A stretch of 64,000 nucleotides of DNA from Gemmatimonadota bacterium (GTDB lineage: Bacteria > Gemmatimonadota > Gemmatimonadetes > Gemmatimonadales > Gemmatimonadaceae): the NCBI GenBank assembly GCA_021299375.1, contig JAJTGR010000007.1, positions 1-64,000 of the forward strand. The letters are read 5' to 3'. A program made the position numbers and the translations under genes. This document shows positions 54,296 to 63,862 of this stretch, piece after piece (the stretch's first letter is position 1; each line of letters opens with the position of its first letter). Under the pieces are notes generated by a model. It did not search any database and was not told the DNA's origin. It worked only from the letters and a program-made list of their open reading frames with translations.

Positions 54296-56368
54296 CTACT
54301 CCTCGAATCTCGGCGTCACCTCGAGATTGGCGAACACGAACGCGAACACGTCTGCCGTCTCGTCGATCTGTTTGCTCAGCGACGAGCTCCCGTGCCCGGA
54401 CTTCGTTTCGATACGGATCAACACCGGATTCGGCCCACGGTGCGCCTCCTGCAGGCGCGCCGCAAACTTGAAGGAGTGCGCCGGTACCACACGGTCATCA
54501 TGATCGGCGGTCGTGATCAGCGTCGCCGGATACGCCACGCCTTCGCGCAGATTATGCAGTGGCGAGTAGGCATACAGAAAGCGGAACGACTCCGGATCGT
54601 CGCTCGACCCATAGTCGGCAATCCAGTTCCACCCGATGGTGAAGGTGTGGAAACGGAGCATGTCCATGACGCCCACGGCGGGCAACGCCACGCGCGCGAG
54701 TTCGGGACGCTGGGTCATGATGGCGCCCACCAGCAGGCCGCCGTTCGATCCCCCCTGGATGGCGAGCCTGTTACTCGACGTGTAGCCGTTCGCAATCAAC
54801 CACTCGGCCACCGCAATGAAGTCATCGAAGACATTCTGCTTCTTCGCTTTCATGCCGGCCTGATGCCACGCCTCCCCGTACTCGCCGCCGCCGCGCAGGT
54901 TGGCCTGGACGTACACGCCCCCCTGTTCGAGAAACGCCACGCGCAACGCGCTGAACGCCGGCGGCAAGGACACGTTGAATCCGCCATAGCCGTACAGGAG
55001 GGTCGGATTGCTGCCGTCGAGCACCAGCCCCTTCTTGGCCACGATGAACGCGGGCACCCGTGTGCCGTCCGTGCTTGGGACGAACACTTGCCGGGTTTCG
55101 AACTGCAACGGGTCGAAGGGCAGGGCGACCGCCTGGTAGACCGCGCTGCTCCCAGTCGCGAGATCGAGCCGGTACACCGTGGCCGGGGCCGTGAACGACG
55201 TGAACGTGTAGTACACGTGCGTCGCCTCACGCTCGCCGTCAAAGCCCAAGGCCGTGCCAAGGCCTGGCAGTTCCAGCTCGCGCTCGAGCGTCCCGTCGTA
55301 TCGGTGCACGACCGCGCGCGACGTCACGTCCTTGAGGTACAGCGCGATCAGGCGTCCACCGGCGGTACTCACCGCTTCGAGCGGTTCGTCGCGCTCGGGG
55401 ATGACCGTGGTCCAGTGCGCCTCGCCGGGGTGCGCCGGATCGATGCGCACGACGCGCTGGTTCGGGGCGCCGCGATTCGTGAGCACCAGCAGCGTGTCGC
55501 CGTCGGCGTCGAGCACCGTGAGCTGGTCGTCGAACTCCGTCCACACCGGGTGGAACTCGCTGCCCGGATGCGACAGGTCCTGCACCAGCAGGGCGTTGCC
55601 GTCCTTCCCCTGGCCCCGGTCGCTGATGCTGAGCACCGCGAAGCGCTCGTCTTCGGTCGTGCCGAGGATGTGGAAGCGCTGCCCGTGCTCGGGGTCGTGG
55701 TACACGAGCCGGTCGTCAGCCTGCGTGGTGCCCAGCGCGTGGTACCAGACCTGATGGTCTTCGTTTTTCGACGAGAACGCCCCGTCGCCCTCGCCGGGTA
55801 CCGGATACCGGCTGTAGTAGAACCCGTCGCCATGCCAGGCAATGGCCGAGACCTTCACCCAGTCGATGACATCGGGCAGGGCGGCGCGCGTGCTGAGGTC
55901 CAGTACCCGGATCTGCTGCCAGTCTGACCCTGCGTGACTGACCATGTACGCCAGGTACCGGGCCTGGCGGTCGAAGGTCAGCCCGGCCACCCGGGTCGTC
56001 CCGTCGGGGGAGAGTGCGTTGGGGTCGAGCAGGACCTCGGCCGGTCCGCCCTCGCCGCGCTGCAGGTAGTACACGGGCTGGTTCTGCAGCCCCTCGTTCT
56101 TCGCAACGAGCAGCCACGGGCCCTTCTGCTCGGGGGCCGACGTGCGGGGGTAATCCACCAAGGTCGTCATCCGCCGCCGGAGCGCCTCCCGGTACGGGAT
56201 CGTCGCCAGGTAGTCGAACGTGACGCGGTTCTGGGACTCGACCCACGCGGCCGTTTCCGCCGACCGGTCGTCTTCGAGCCAGCGGTAGGGGTCCGGGACC
56301 AGGGTGCCGTGGTAGTCGTCGACCTGACCGGACTTGCGGGTCGCAGGGTAGCGGAGCGGCGGCGTCAT
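54296..56368 (-). CDS. Prolyl oligopeptidase (S9A family)
   Basis: A 690-residue enzyme without a signal peptide, of the usual POP length. The N-terminal part (YPATRKSGQVDDYHGTLVPDPYRWLED) begins the seven-bladed propeller gate. The catalytic triad is Ser in QGGSNGGLL (about 541), Asp in TADHDDRVVP, and His in SGHGSSS. It cleaves after proline in short peptides. The ATG at 56368 directly precedes the conserved start; the frame is open much further upstream into rplS territory on the opposite strand, which is not coding. Confidence 0.93.
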   Translation of the reverse strand: MTPPLRYPATRKSGQVDDYHGTLVPDPYRWLEDDRSAETAAWVESQNRVTFDYLATIPYREALRRRMTTLVDYPRTSAPEQKGPWLLVAKNEGLQNQPVYYLQRGEGGPAEVLLDPNALSPDGTTRVAGLTFDRQARYLAYMVSHAGSDWQQIRVLDLSTRAALPDVIDWVKVSAIAWHGDGFYYSRYPVPGEGDGAFSSKNEDHQVWYHALGTTQADDRLVYHDPEHGQRFHILGTTEDERFAVLSISDRGQGKDGNALLVQDLSHPGSEFHPVWTEFDDQLTVLDADGDTLLVLTNRGAPNQRVVRIDPAHPGEAHWTTVIPERDEPLEAVSTAGGRLIALYLKDVTSRAVVHRYDGTLERELELPGLGTALGFDGEREATHVYYTFTSFTAPATVYRLDLATGSSAVYQAVALPFDPLQFETRQVFVPSTDGTRVPAFIVAKKGLVLDGSNPTLLYGYGGFNVSLPPAFSALRVAFLEQGGVYVQANLRGGGEYGEAWHQAGMKAKKQNVFDDFIAVAEWLIANGYTSSNRLAIQGGSNGGLLVGAIMTQRPELARVALPAVGVMDMLRFHTFTIGWNWIADYGSSDDPESFRFLYAYSPLHNLREGVAYPATLITTADHDDRVVPAHSFKFAARLQEAHRGPNPVLIRIETKSGHGSSSLSKQIDETADVFAFVFANLEVTPRFEE

Positions 56369-56722
56369 GCCGGAGTGTAGCGGTCCGGCCGTGGCGCCCG
56401 GAAGCGTGGGCGCGTCTACCCGCCGGATCCCGCCCCTAGCGAACCGGTCCGAAACCCTTCTATTTTTCGAGACTGTCCCGGAAACGGGACGCTTTCTCTG
56501 AGTACGCAGCAGTCCCGACGCCTTTCCTTTCCCCATTCGGGGAGTGACGGCGCGGCGGCGATGCCACGTCGGTCCCGGCCCGGAAGACTTCGCTTTCGGC
56601 ACCGCGTCTTGGCCTCTCGCACCGACTGGTCCGCCTGAACGCGCTCCATCCGCGCGGGGGTGGCAGTCGGCATCGCAGCACCTTGAACCGGGTCGGTGCC
56701 ATACCGGCCCCGGAGAATCACG
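56369..56722. other. Intergenic region between divergent prolyl oligopeptidase and rplS genes
   Basis: This 354-base gap should hold divergent promoters. One perfect hairpin, GTCCCG-GAAA-CGGGAC (56475-56490), lies in the rplS leader side, downstream of an AT-rich TATTTTT (56461-56467). No convincing -35/-10 pair or gene was found. Confidence 0.5.
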
Positions 56723-57079
56723 ATGCACCCGTTTATCGAGACCCAGAAGGAGTGGATGAAGGAAATCCCGCCGTTCCGCGCCGGTGACACCGTGCGCGTC
56801 AACGTGCGTGTGAAGGAAGGCGACAAGGAACGCATCCAGGCCTTCGAAGGGATCTGCATCGCCCGGCGCGGCGCCGGTGTCAGCGAGACGTTCACCGTGC
56901 GCAAGGTGTCGAACGGCGTCGGCGTGGAGCGCATCTTCCCGGTGCACAGCCCGATGCTTGCCGAGATCGTCGTGGTGCGCCGTGGTGTCGTCCGTCGCGC
57001 CAAGCTGTACTACCTGCGCAACGTCACGGGCAAGGCCGCCCGCATCAAGGAGCGCAAGGTCGTCCGGCCGGCCAAGTAA
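56723..57079 (+). CDS. rplS: 50S ribosomal protein L19
   Basis: A 118-residue protein of normal L19 length. Conserved stretches are [63 protein letters not shown] and [25 protein letters not shown] seven bases upstream supports the ATG at 56723. L19 sits at the 30S-50S interface. In many bacteria it follows rpsP-rimM-trmD; here it stands alone before rnhB. Confidence 0.98.
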   Translation: MHPFIETQKEWMKEIPPFRAGDTVRVNVRVKEGDKERIQAFEGICIARRGAGVSETFTVRKVSNGVGVERIFPVHSPMLAEIVVVRRGVVRRAKLYYLRNVTGKAARIKERKVVRPAK

Positions 57080-57122
57080 GCGGCCGCAGCGCGCCATCGA
57101 ACGGCACGGAGACTCGCCGTCG

Positions 57123-57785
57123 GTGGCGCGTTGGAGCCCGATCGAGCGGACGCTGCGTGAGCAGTATGGGCCACTGCTGGTTGGTGTCGATGAAGTCGGA
57201 CGGGGCCCCCTTGCGGGCCCCGTTGTCGCATGTGCCGTGGTCATGCCCCCCGACCGGCGCGCCATCCCCGGCGTGGACGACTCCAAGCAGCTCGACCACG
57301 CCACGCGGGTGGAGCTCGCCGCTCGAATCCGCGCGCACGCGCTCGTCGTTTCGCTCGGTGCCGCCAGTGTCCGCGAGGTCGACCGACTGAACATCTACCA
57401 TGCCACCGTGCTGGCCATGCGCCGCGCCCTCGCGCGGGTGGTGCACCGGCTCGGACAGGCGCCGCATCACGTGCTGGTTGATGGCACGCCCCTCCGTACT
57501 CTGGGCACCCCCCACACCGCCGTCGTGAAAGGCGACGCCAGATGCTACGCCATTGCCTGCGCCTCGATCGTCGCCAAGGTCACCCGCGATCGACTCATGA
57601 CGGCCCTGGCTGCCCGCTACGACGGCTACGCCTGGGCTCGCAACAGCGGCTACGGCACCCCGCAGCATCGGCAGGCCCTCGCGGAGTTGGGGCTCACGCC
57701 ACATCATCGTCGCAGCTTCTGCCTCGATGCGCAGGTCGCGCTCGCCCTCGATGCCTCGTCCACCCAGGATGCGTCCCATGAGTGA
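57123..57785 (+). CDS. rnhB: Ribonuclease HII
   Basis: A 220-residue enzyme that removes RNA from RNA-DNA hybrids. The catalytic motif GVDEVGRGPLAGPVVACAVV has Asp23 and Glu24; the third acidic residue lies in HVLVDGTP and the fourth in KVTRDRLM. GYGTPQHRQALAELGLTPHHRRSF is the typical C-terminus. The GTG at 57123 lies 43 bases after rplS; the two are the classic rplS-rnhB order. It overlaps the next gene by eight bases. Confidence 0.95.
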   Translation: MARWSPIERTLREQYGPLLVGVDEVGRGPLAGPVVACAVVMPPDRRAIPGVDDSKQLDHATRVELAARIRAHALVVSLGAASVREVDRLNIYHATVLAMRRALARVVHRLGQAPHHVLVDGTPLRTLGTPHTAVVKGDARCYAIACASIVAKVTRDRLMTALAARYDGYAWARNSGYGTPQHRQALAELGLTPHHRRSFCLDAQVALALDASSTQDASHE

Positions 57786-58620
57786 CTCTGCTGCCATGGC
57801 TTCCGTGTTTCGTTCCGGCCTCCTCGACGGCCAGGTGGCCCTTGTGACCGGCGGGGGAACCGGTATCGGGTTCGGCATTGCGGAGCTGCTCGCAGAACTG
57901 GGCGCTCACGTCGTCATCGCCAGCCGCAAGCCGGCCCATCTCGAAGCAGCCCTCGCCGCGCTCACGTCACGTGGCCACAAGGCCAGCGCGGTGTCGCTCG
58001 ATGTGCGTGATCCCGAGCGCGTCACCGCCGTGGTCAGGGAGATCGCCACCCAGTACGGCCGCATCGACCTGCTGGTCAACAACGCGGCCGGCAATTTCTA
58101 CGCGCCGAGCGCCACCCTGTCGCCCAACGCGTGGCGCAGTGTGGTGGAGATCGATCTCTTCGGCACGTTCTACTGCTCGCAGGCGGTGTACCCGATCATG
58201 GCGGCGCAGGGAGGCGGCCGCATCGTGAGTACGTCCATGACGCTGCATTACCGCGGGTGGCCGATGATGGCCCATGCGACGGCGGCCAAAGCCGGAGTCG
58301 ATGCGCTCACGCGGACGCTCTCCGTGGAGTGGGCCCCGCAGCGCATCCGGGTCAACGCGATTGCGCCCGGTCCCATTCCCACCGAGGGCGTGCGCAAGGC
58401 GTTCATGCCACCGGCTGACAGCGGCATACCCGATCGCTTCGCGGCGGCGGAAGACAGGATGGCCGAGTACGCCCGCACCGGCATTCCCCTTGGCCGGTGG
58501 GGAGCGCCCCGCGACATCGCGAACATGGTGGCCTTTCTCGCCTCACCGGCCGGCGACTGGATCACCGGCGCGATCTTCGTCGTCGATGGGGGCGAGTGGC
58601 TGGCCAAGGCGACGACCTGA
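57778..58620 (+). CDS. Short-chain dehydrogenase, 2,4-dienoyl-CoA reductase-like
   Basis: A 280-residue SDR. The cofactor motif TGGGTGIGFG (about 24-33) and NNAAGNF are intact. The usual YxxxK is replaced by a Tyr-less pattern (MAHATAAKAGVDALTRTLSVEW), as in the peroxisomal-type 2,4-dienoyl-CoA reductases, which use a different proton donor. This suggests unsaturated fatty-acid beta-oxidation. The ATG at 57778 overlaps rnhB by eight bases, so it is likely cotranscribed with it. Confidence 0.85.
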   Translation: MSDSAAMASVFRSGLLDGQVALVTGGGTGIGFGIAELLAELGAHVVIASRKPAHLEAALAALTSRGHKASAVSLDVRDPERVTAVVREIATQYGRIDLLVNNAAGNFYAPSATLSPNAWRSVVEIDLFGTFYCSQAVYPIMAAQGGGRIVSTSMTLHYRGWPMMAHATAAKAGVDALTRTLSVEWAPQRIRVNAIAPGPIPTEGVRKAFMPPADSGIPDRFAAAEDRMAEYARTGIPLGRWGAPRDIANMVAFLASPAGDWITGAIFVVDGGEWLAKATT

Positions 58621-58891
58621 TCGCGATCATCACCGTGTGAAATGGGCCGTCCTGCGGTGAGGTCCGTCGAGCCTCACTCGACGCCGTGGCCGCCGGCGCC
58701 GTCGGCGTCCGTGCCGTGGACGTGGGGTGCGGTTCGTCATGACGGTGCACGTCGGATTCGACGATCTCGCCGTGCGTCAGGAGGATCAGGCGGTGCTCGC
58801 ATGGCTGTGATGCCATCCGGCACCGTCCTGATTGACAGTGCCGCCCGGAGGCGACACTTCATCGCCATCACCCTTTCGTGAGGCATTCCCG

Positions 58892-61717
58892 ATGCTCAAC
58901 GCGATGCGGCGTGTTCTGACGCGCGCCGTGCTTCTGCTCGCCACCGTCTGGGCCGTGCCCGCCGACATGGCTGCCCAGGCATCTACCGTCGAAGGACAGG
59001 TCGTGGCCCGTGAGACCGGCGCCCCGATCAACGGGGCGCAGGTGACCTTGCGGAACCTCGAGACCAACGAGCGACGCAACGCCGTGGCCGGAACGACGGG
59101 CAACGTCCGCTTTCTCGGTCTCTTCTCCGGCCGCTACGAGCTCACCGCCCGTGCGCTGGGCTACCGGCCGGCCACCCAGACCGTACAGCTCGTCATCGGC
59201 CAGCGCGCCTACCTCACGATTTCGCTGGAGAGCGGCGCCGCCGAGATCGCCGGCGTCCAGGTGCAGTCGACGCGCGTCAAGTCCGTGGAGGTCCAGCGCC
59301 TGTCCGTATCGGCGCCGATCCTCAAGGAAGAGATCGAAAACCTGCCGATGAATGCGCGCGGCGTCATGAACCTCGCGGCCATCGCGCCGGGCGTGAAAGC
59401 GTACGCGCCACAGCAGGGGCGGTCGTTGCCGTCCGCCGGGGGGGCTCCCGACCTGCGTTTCATCAACCTGTACATGGACGGCGTCGAGATGAAATCGCTG
59501 TTCAACGGCAACCTGGTGGGCATTCCGCAGACCGGATCGCCGCTGCCGCAGGAAGCGCTCGAGGAATTCCGGGTGTACACCACGCCCTACGACGCCGAGT
59601 TCACGCGGGGCGCGTCGTACGTGATTGCGGCGGCCAGCCGCCGCGGCACGAACAAGTGGGAGGGGTCGGGGTTCGGCTACTTCCAGAATGCCGACTTCAT
59701 TGCGCGCACCTTCGTCCAACGCAACCTCAACCAGGGAATTCCCGACTACAGCCGACAGCAGCTCGGCCTCAACGTGCGCGGGCCGCTGGTGAAGGACAAG
59801 CTGTTCCTTGCCGCCAGCTACGAACTCACCAGCACAAACAACTACATCGATGTCGTGCCCGGGCGTCCGGCCATCAATCCCGGCATCTGGGACCAGTTCG
59901 GCGGCAGCGTTCTGGCGCCCCAGAAGAATCACACGCTGTACAATCGCCTCACCTACGTGCCCAACGACAGGAACACGTGGGACCTGATGCTTTCGACGCG
60001 CAACCTGTCGGGTGAGGGGAACTTCGGCAACCGCACGTCGGCGCAGACCGGCATTGCCCAGACCTACTGGATCACGACCGGGCAGTTGCGGCATCGCTGG
60101 CTGCCCGCCACCAACGTGGCCAACGAGGCCTCGCTGCAACTGGTGAGCTGGTCGCATAACGAGCCGTCGCTCACCCAGTCGGCGCAGCTCGCCTATCCGA
60201 GCCTCACCATCGGTGGCGCGGCCGGGTTCCCGCTCGAACTGCGCGAAACCCACCTCCGCTTCATCAATCGGGCGCAGATCACCAAGGACGACTTCTACGG
60301 CACCCACCTCGTGAAGGCCGGCGTCGAGGTGAGCATGGTGCAGGGGTCGCAGTACAACCCCATCAACCAGTACGGCGCGTTCACGTTCCCCACCGATACC
60401 AGCAGCAATCCCAATGCCGGCAACATCGGCGTGGGCTTCTTCACCCCCGCAACGCGCGACGATGCCCGGGCCAAGGCCGATGGGCAGATCATCGGGCTCT
60501 ATTTCAATGACGAGTGGCGCCCGATTCCGAACGTCGCGGTGAACATCGGGGTGCGATGGGACGCCGAGCTGAACACGCTCAACAACGACTTCGTGTCGCC
60601 CTGGCTCACCGATCGCGGCGGCATGCTCACGAACATCGCCCTGCTGCAGCCCTACCTGAATCGCGGCGATCGCGAGAACGACATGAACAACATCTCGCCG
60701 CGGCTCTCCTTCTCCTGGGACCCGCGCAAGGACAACCGGACCTTCATTCGCGGTGGATTCGGCATCTTCTTCGACCGCACCACGAGCTTCATCGGCTTCC
60801 AGGAGAAGCTCAACGCCGCATGGCGCACATACAACTTCGTCAATCCGGGGACACGCGACGGCGAGACGCTGCGCCAGCGTGTCATTTCGGGCGGTGCGTC
60901 ACTCACGCCGGCGCTCATCCTCGTCAAGAACCGGATGGAGACGCCGGAGAACCGGCAGATGTCCATCGGCGTGGGCCACCAGTTCACCGAAACGTTCGGC
61001 ATGAACGTGGACTACGTCCGGCAGCGCATCTCGCACCTGTACACGCGCTGGAATCCGAACTGGTTCAACACCACGACCCGTGCCCGCCAGCTCACCCCGA
61101 GCTACGGCGACATCACGCTGTGGGATGACTTCGGCAAGGCCACCTTCGACGGCATGGTGCTGTCGGCCACGTACAACAAGCCCGGCCATCGGGTGAATGT
61201 GGCCTACACGCTCGGCTTCTACGAGAGCGAGTTCGAGGGCAACCTGGCACCCGTGCACACCGACCTCGCGCTGTACGACATGCAGCCCACGACCGGCGAC
61301 GAGCGCCACCGACTGGTGGTGAGCTCCATCGACAACCTCCCGCTCAAGGTCAGGCTGTCGAGCATCGTCACGCTGGCGTCGCCCCGTCCCTACGCCGTGA
61401 CCACCGGCACCGACGACAACCGCAACAACATCTTCACCGATGACTTCCCGAACGGCGTGCGTACGGCTCGTCCATCGAATGCGTTCGAGAACTGGTATCG
61501 CTCAGTGGATCTACGGCTCGCGCGGGAGCTCTTCGTGCAAGGCGGTCGCAAGGTCGAGTTGAACGTCGAGGCATTCAACCTGTTCAACTTCGACAATTGG
61601 TCGACGATCGCCGGACGGCGAGCCGATGCCTCCGGGCGGGCGCTCACCGACTTTGGTACCAGAACCGGCGCCTTCGCCGCCCGGCAGCTGCAGGCAGGGC
61701 TGCGCGTGGCCTTCTGA
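58892..61717 (+). CDS. TonB-dependent outer-membrane receptor, Oar-like
   Basis: A 941-residue receptor with a signal peptide (about 1-30). A carboxypeptidase-regulatory domain follows (about 32-115; VEGQVVARETGAPINGAQVTL, LFSGRYELTARALGYRP), then an Oar-type plug (NARGVMNLAAIAPGVKAYAP, LEEFRVYTTPYDAEFTRGASYVIAAASRRGTN) and a barrel ending LQAGLRVAF. GAGG eight bases upstream supports the ATG at 58892. Oar-like receptors are TonB-fed importers or adhesion-linked proteins whose ligands are mostly unknown. It stands alone, without a SusD partner. Confidence 0.92.
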   Translation: MLNAMRRVLTRAVLLLATVWAVPADMAAQASTVEGQVVARETGAPINGAQVTLRNLETNERRNAVAGTTGNVRFLGLFSGRYELTARALGYRPATQTVQLVIGQRAYLTISLESGAAEIAGVQVQSTRVKSVEVQRLSVSAPILKEEIENLPMNARGVMNLAAIAPGVKAYAPQQGRSLPSAGGAPDLRFINLYMDGVEMKSLFNGNLVGIPQTGSPLPQEALEEFRVYTTPYDAEFTRGASYVIAAASRRGTNKWEGSGFGYFQNADFIARTFVQRNLNQGIPDYSRQQLGLNVRGPLVKDKLFLAASYELTSTNNYIDVVPGRPAINPGIWDQFGGSVLAPQKNHTLYNRLTYVPNDRNTWDLMLSTRNLSGEGNFGNRTSAQTGIAQTYWITTGQLRHRWLPATNVANEASLQLVSWSHNEPSLTQSAQLAYPSLTIGGAAGFPLELRETHLRFINRAQITKDDFYGTHLVKAGVEVSMVQGSQYNPINQYGAFTFPTDTSSNPNAGNIGVGFFTPATRDDARAKADGQIIGLYFNDEWRPIPNVAVNIGVRWDAELNTLNNDFVSPWLTDRGGMLTNIALLQPYLNRGDRENDMNNISPRLSFSWDPRKDNRTFIRGGFGIFFDRTTSFIGFQEKLNAAWRTYNFVNPGTRDGETLRQRVISGGASLTPALILVKNRMETPENRQMSIGVGHQFTETFGMNVDYVRQRISHLYTRWNPNWFNTTTRARQLTPSYGDITLWDDFGKATFDGMVLSATYNKPGHRVNVAYTLGFYESEFEGNLAPVHTDLALYDMQPTTGDERHRLVVSSIDNLPLKVRLSSIVTLASPRPYAVTTGTDDNRNNIFTDDFPNGVRTARPSNAFENWYRSVDLRLARELFVQGGRKVELNVEAFNLFNFDNWSTIAGRRADASGRALTDFGTRTGAFAARQLQAGLRVAF

Positions 61718-61740
61718 GGCGCGGCGCCCGGTGACCCGCA

Positions 61741-61789
61741 CGCGCACACGGTGCTGGCCCAAATGGCCAGCGCCGGTCGCGTGTGCGCG
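61741..61789. terminator. Long hairpin between convergent genes, probable bidirectional terminator
   Basis: CGCGCACACG (61741-61750) pairs with 61780-61789, and GTGCTGGCC pairs with GGCCAGCGC inside around a CAAAT loop, giving a nearly continuous stem of about 20 pairs between stops at 61717 and 61799. Confidence 0.65.
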
Positions 61790-61798
61790 GATGAGGGG

Positions 61799-63049
61799 TC
61801 AGCGATAGAGCCGATACGGGGCAATCGCCTTGGCAAAGGCGGCGGCATCGGCGTCACCCTCGGCCAGCCACGTGCGGACCGCCTCGTCGCCGCTCTCGAC
61901 CGCTTTGCGCAGCCGATCGGTGCCCGCGAGGCGGTCGATGGCGCCCACGCGCCATTCCCACTGCGCGGCATGCCGCTTGTACAGCACACGCAGCATCCAC
62001 GCCCCAAGGGCGACCGGGCGCACGACCTCCCGGTCGGTGACCTGCACCTTGAGCATCGGAATGGTCTGCCCGCCGAACTTGTATCCCGGCTCAATGGCCC
62101 GGCTGGTGGACTCGAAGCGCACCCCAGGCAGGCCCATGGCGTTCAACTCGGCCGCGGCATCGGCCGCGTCGGTGAGCCAGGCCGCGCCGATGAGCGTGAA
62201 CGGGTCGTCGGTGCCACGCCCCTCACTGACGTTCGTGCCTTCGAAGAACACGGTGCCCGGATACACCACCAGCGCCGACACATTGCGCAGGTTTGGTGAC
62301 GGGTTCACCCACGGCAGGCGCGTGTCCTCCCACCACATGTCGGCGCGATAGCCGCACATTGGCACCACGGTCACATCCACGGCGAACATGCCGATGCCGC
62401 CCAGGTAGCGCAGCAGTTCGCCGGGCGTGAACCCGTAGCGGGCCGCCACCGGGTACAGCCCCACGAGCGTTGAAAACTGCGGATCGAGCATACCGCCTTC
62501 CACCCGGTCGGCGCGGATCGGATTCGGGCGGTCGAGCACGATGAACGGCTTGCGGGCGGCGCGCGCCGCGAGCACCATCGACCACTCGTAGGTGTAGACC
62601 CGCGCCCCGACATCCTGGACGTCGTACACCAGCACGTCGACATCCTTCAGCATCGCGGGGGTCGGCACGCGGGTGTCACCGTACAGCGAATAGACCGGGA
62701 CGCCCGTCGTGGGGTCGACGGCGTCCGAGATCTTTTCGCCGGCCTTGGCGGCGCCACGAATGCCGTGTTCGAGACCGTACAGTGCGGTGAGGCGCACACC
62801 GGGGGCCTTGTGCAACAGGTCGATCGTGCTGCGGCCGTCGCGGTCGCGGCCCGAATGGTTCGTGATGAGACCGACGCGCTTGCCGCGGACGAGATGGAGC
62901 GAGTCGCGCAGGAGGACTTCCACGCCCGGCACGACGCCCCGGGCATCGGCTGAGCACGTTACCGGCGTACGCTGCGCCGCGAGCGAGAGGGGCAGGAGCA
63001 ACGCCGCCGATGCCAGCGTCGGAAGCCCGGGAAAGCGGAGGAGTGTCAT
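61799..63049 (-). CDS. DUF1343 / NamZ-type exo-beta-N-acetylmuramidase, secreted
   Basis: A 416-residue protein with a signal peptide (about 1-25). The DUF1343 pattern is strong: GKRVGLITNHSGRDRDGRSTID, LYGLEHGIRGAAKAGE, DVDVLVYDVQDVGARVYTYEWSM, FIVLDRPNPI, PSPNLRNVSALVVYPGTVFFEGTNVSEGRGTDDPF and TLIGAAWL. NamZ enzymes release N-acetylmuramic acid from the non-reducing end of peptidoglycan fragments, so this is probably a cell-wall recycling or scavenging enzyme. Confidence 0.9.
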   Translation of the reverse strand: MTLLRFPGLPTLASAALLLPLSLAAQRTPVTCSADARGVVPGVEVLLRDSLHLVRGKRVGLITNHSGRDRDGRSTIDLLHKAPGVRLTALYGLEHGIRGAAKAGEKISDAVDPTTGVPVYSLYGDTRVPTPAMLKDVDVLVYDVQDVGARVYTYEWSMVLAARAARKPFIVLDRPNPIRADRVEGGMLDPQFSTLVGLYPVAARYGFTPGELLRYLGGIGMFAVDVTVVPMCGYRADMWWEDTRLPWVNPSPNLRNVSALVVYPGTVFFEGTNVSEGRGTDDPFTLIGAAWLTDAADAAAELNAMGLPGVRFESTSRAIEPGYKFGGQTIPMLKVQVTDREVVRPVALGAWMLRVLYKRHAAQWEWRVGAIDRLAGTDRLRKAVESGDEAVRTWLAEGDADAAAFAKAIAPYRLYR

Positions 63050-63131
63050 GCGAACAGTGTACGCGTCCTCGCCCCGTGGCGCACGGTCGCCTGTAACTCG
63101 GGTCGGGGGGGGCCGGGCGCGGGTTGACCGG

Positions 63132-63160
63132 TTCGACCGAACCGATGATCCTTCTAGGCT
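63132..63160 (+). promoter_or_regulatory. Putative tRNA-Lys promoter overlapping a short inverted repeat
   Basis: TTCGAC (63132-63137), 17 bases, then TAGGCT (63155-63160), about 18 bases before the tRNA. The -35 lies within the inverted repeat CGGTTCG/CGAACCG (63129-63144). Confidence 0.4.
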
Positions 63161-63177
63161 GGCAGCGGATGCCGGTC

Positions 63178-63250
63178 GACCGGGTAGCTCAGTCGGTAGA
63201 GCAGCGGACTTTTAATCCGTAGGTCGTGGGTTCGATCCCCACCCCGGTCA
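63178..63250 (+). tRNA. tRNA-Lys (anticodon UUU)
   Basis: A complete 73-base cloverleaf. The acceptor stem GACCGGG pairs with CCCGGTC, discriminator A at 63250. D-arm GCTC/GAGC, anticodon arm GCGGA-CTTTTAA-TCCGT with anticodon TTT, T-arm GTGGG-TTCGATC-CCCAC. CCA is not encoded and must be added enzymatically. Confidence 0.97.
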
Positions 63251-63291
63251 TGCCTTGGGGCCAGTCGTCTTCGTCGTGGCAGGAGTGAAGA

Positions 63292-63861
63292 GTGGGACGC
63301 TTGACTGTTCGGTTCGGGGTGGCGGCGCTGTGCGCGCTCGCTGCCTGTGACACGCCGGCCGTGCGCGACGTGCCGGCGGCGGCGGGGGAGGCCTCGGCGG
63401 CGACGTCACCGGCCGACACACCGGCCGACTCGGCCGCAGCGACGGCAGCGGGCGCTCCGGCCTTGGCCCCGCAGTCCATCACGGCCGGCGGGCAAACGCT
63501 GACGGTCCAGTTCGATGTGCGGTGCACGGGCGGGCAGACGACGCAAATGGCCCTGCTCGTGAGCGGGGCGCCCCCGATGAAGGTGTTCGAGCCAAGCAGC
63601 CGGGGCGCCATGTCCACCATGGTTACAGTCTCGATCGACGGTCGCGCCCCGCTGCGGGAACCATGGACGCTGACGGGGGACGGGGAGCAGATCGCCACCG
63701 CGCCTTCGGCCGTCGACGTGGGTATGCAGCTCCGCGGGGCCACCCGTCTGCGGGTGACCTTCCAGCCCTACGGGGCGAAGCCGACGAGTCTCGAGTGGGA
63801 CCTGGTGCCCCTGCAGCCCCAGTTGACGCGCACGGCGCGGGAATGCCAGTGGCCGATCTAG
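63292..63861 (+). CDS. Small lipoprotein of unknown function
   Basis: A 189-residue protein. The GTG at 63292 has GGAG six bases upstream. The signal ends in a lipobox (CALAACD, Cys19), followed by an Ala/Asp/Pro/Ser-rich linker (about 20-60) and a compact beta-rich domain (about 62-189; LTVQFDVRCTGGQTTQMALLVSG, GAMSTMVTVSIDGRAPLREPW) with two cysteines that may pair. No family was recognised. The next gene starts one base after its stop. Confidence 0.75.
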   Translation: MGRLTVRFGVAALCALAACDTPAVRDVPAAAGEASAATSPADTPADSAAATAAGAPALAPQSITAGGQTLTVQFDVRCTGGQTTQMALLVSGAPPMKVFEPSSRGAMSTMVTVSIDGRAPLREPWTLTGDGEQIATAPSAVDVGMQLRGATRLRVTFQPYGAKPTSLEWDLVPLQPQLTRTARECQWPI

Positions 63862-63862
63862 G

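Noticed and set aside
54296-57394. A 1032-residue extended version of the prolyl oligopeptidase
   Set aside because: The extra N-terminus is antisense to rplS and the start of rnhB; the conserved enzyme begins at 56368.
58739-58811. A short plus-strand frame starting with MTVHVGFDDLAVRQED
   Set aside because: Only about 23 codons, with no ribosome binding site or conserved pattern; possible but unsupported.
58562-58816. An 84-codon minus-strand frame in the gap before the Oar-like receptor
   Set aside because: It overlaps the end of the dehydrogenase gene and turns Arg/Pro-rich; no ribosome binding site or family.
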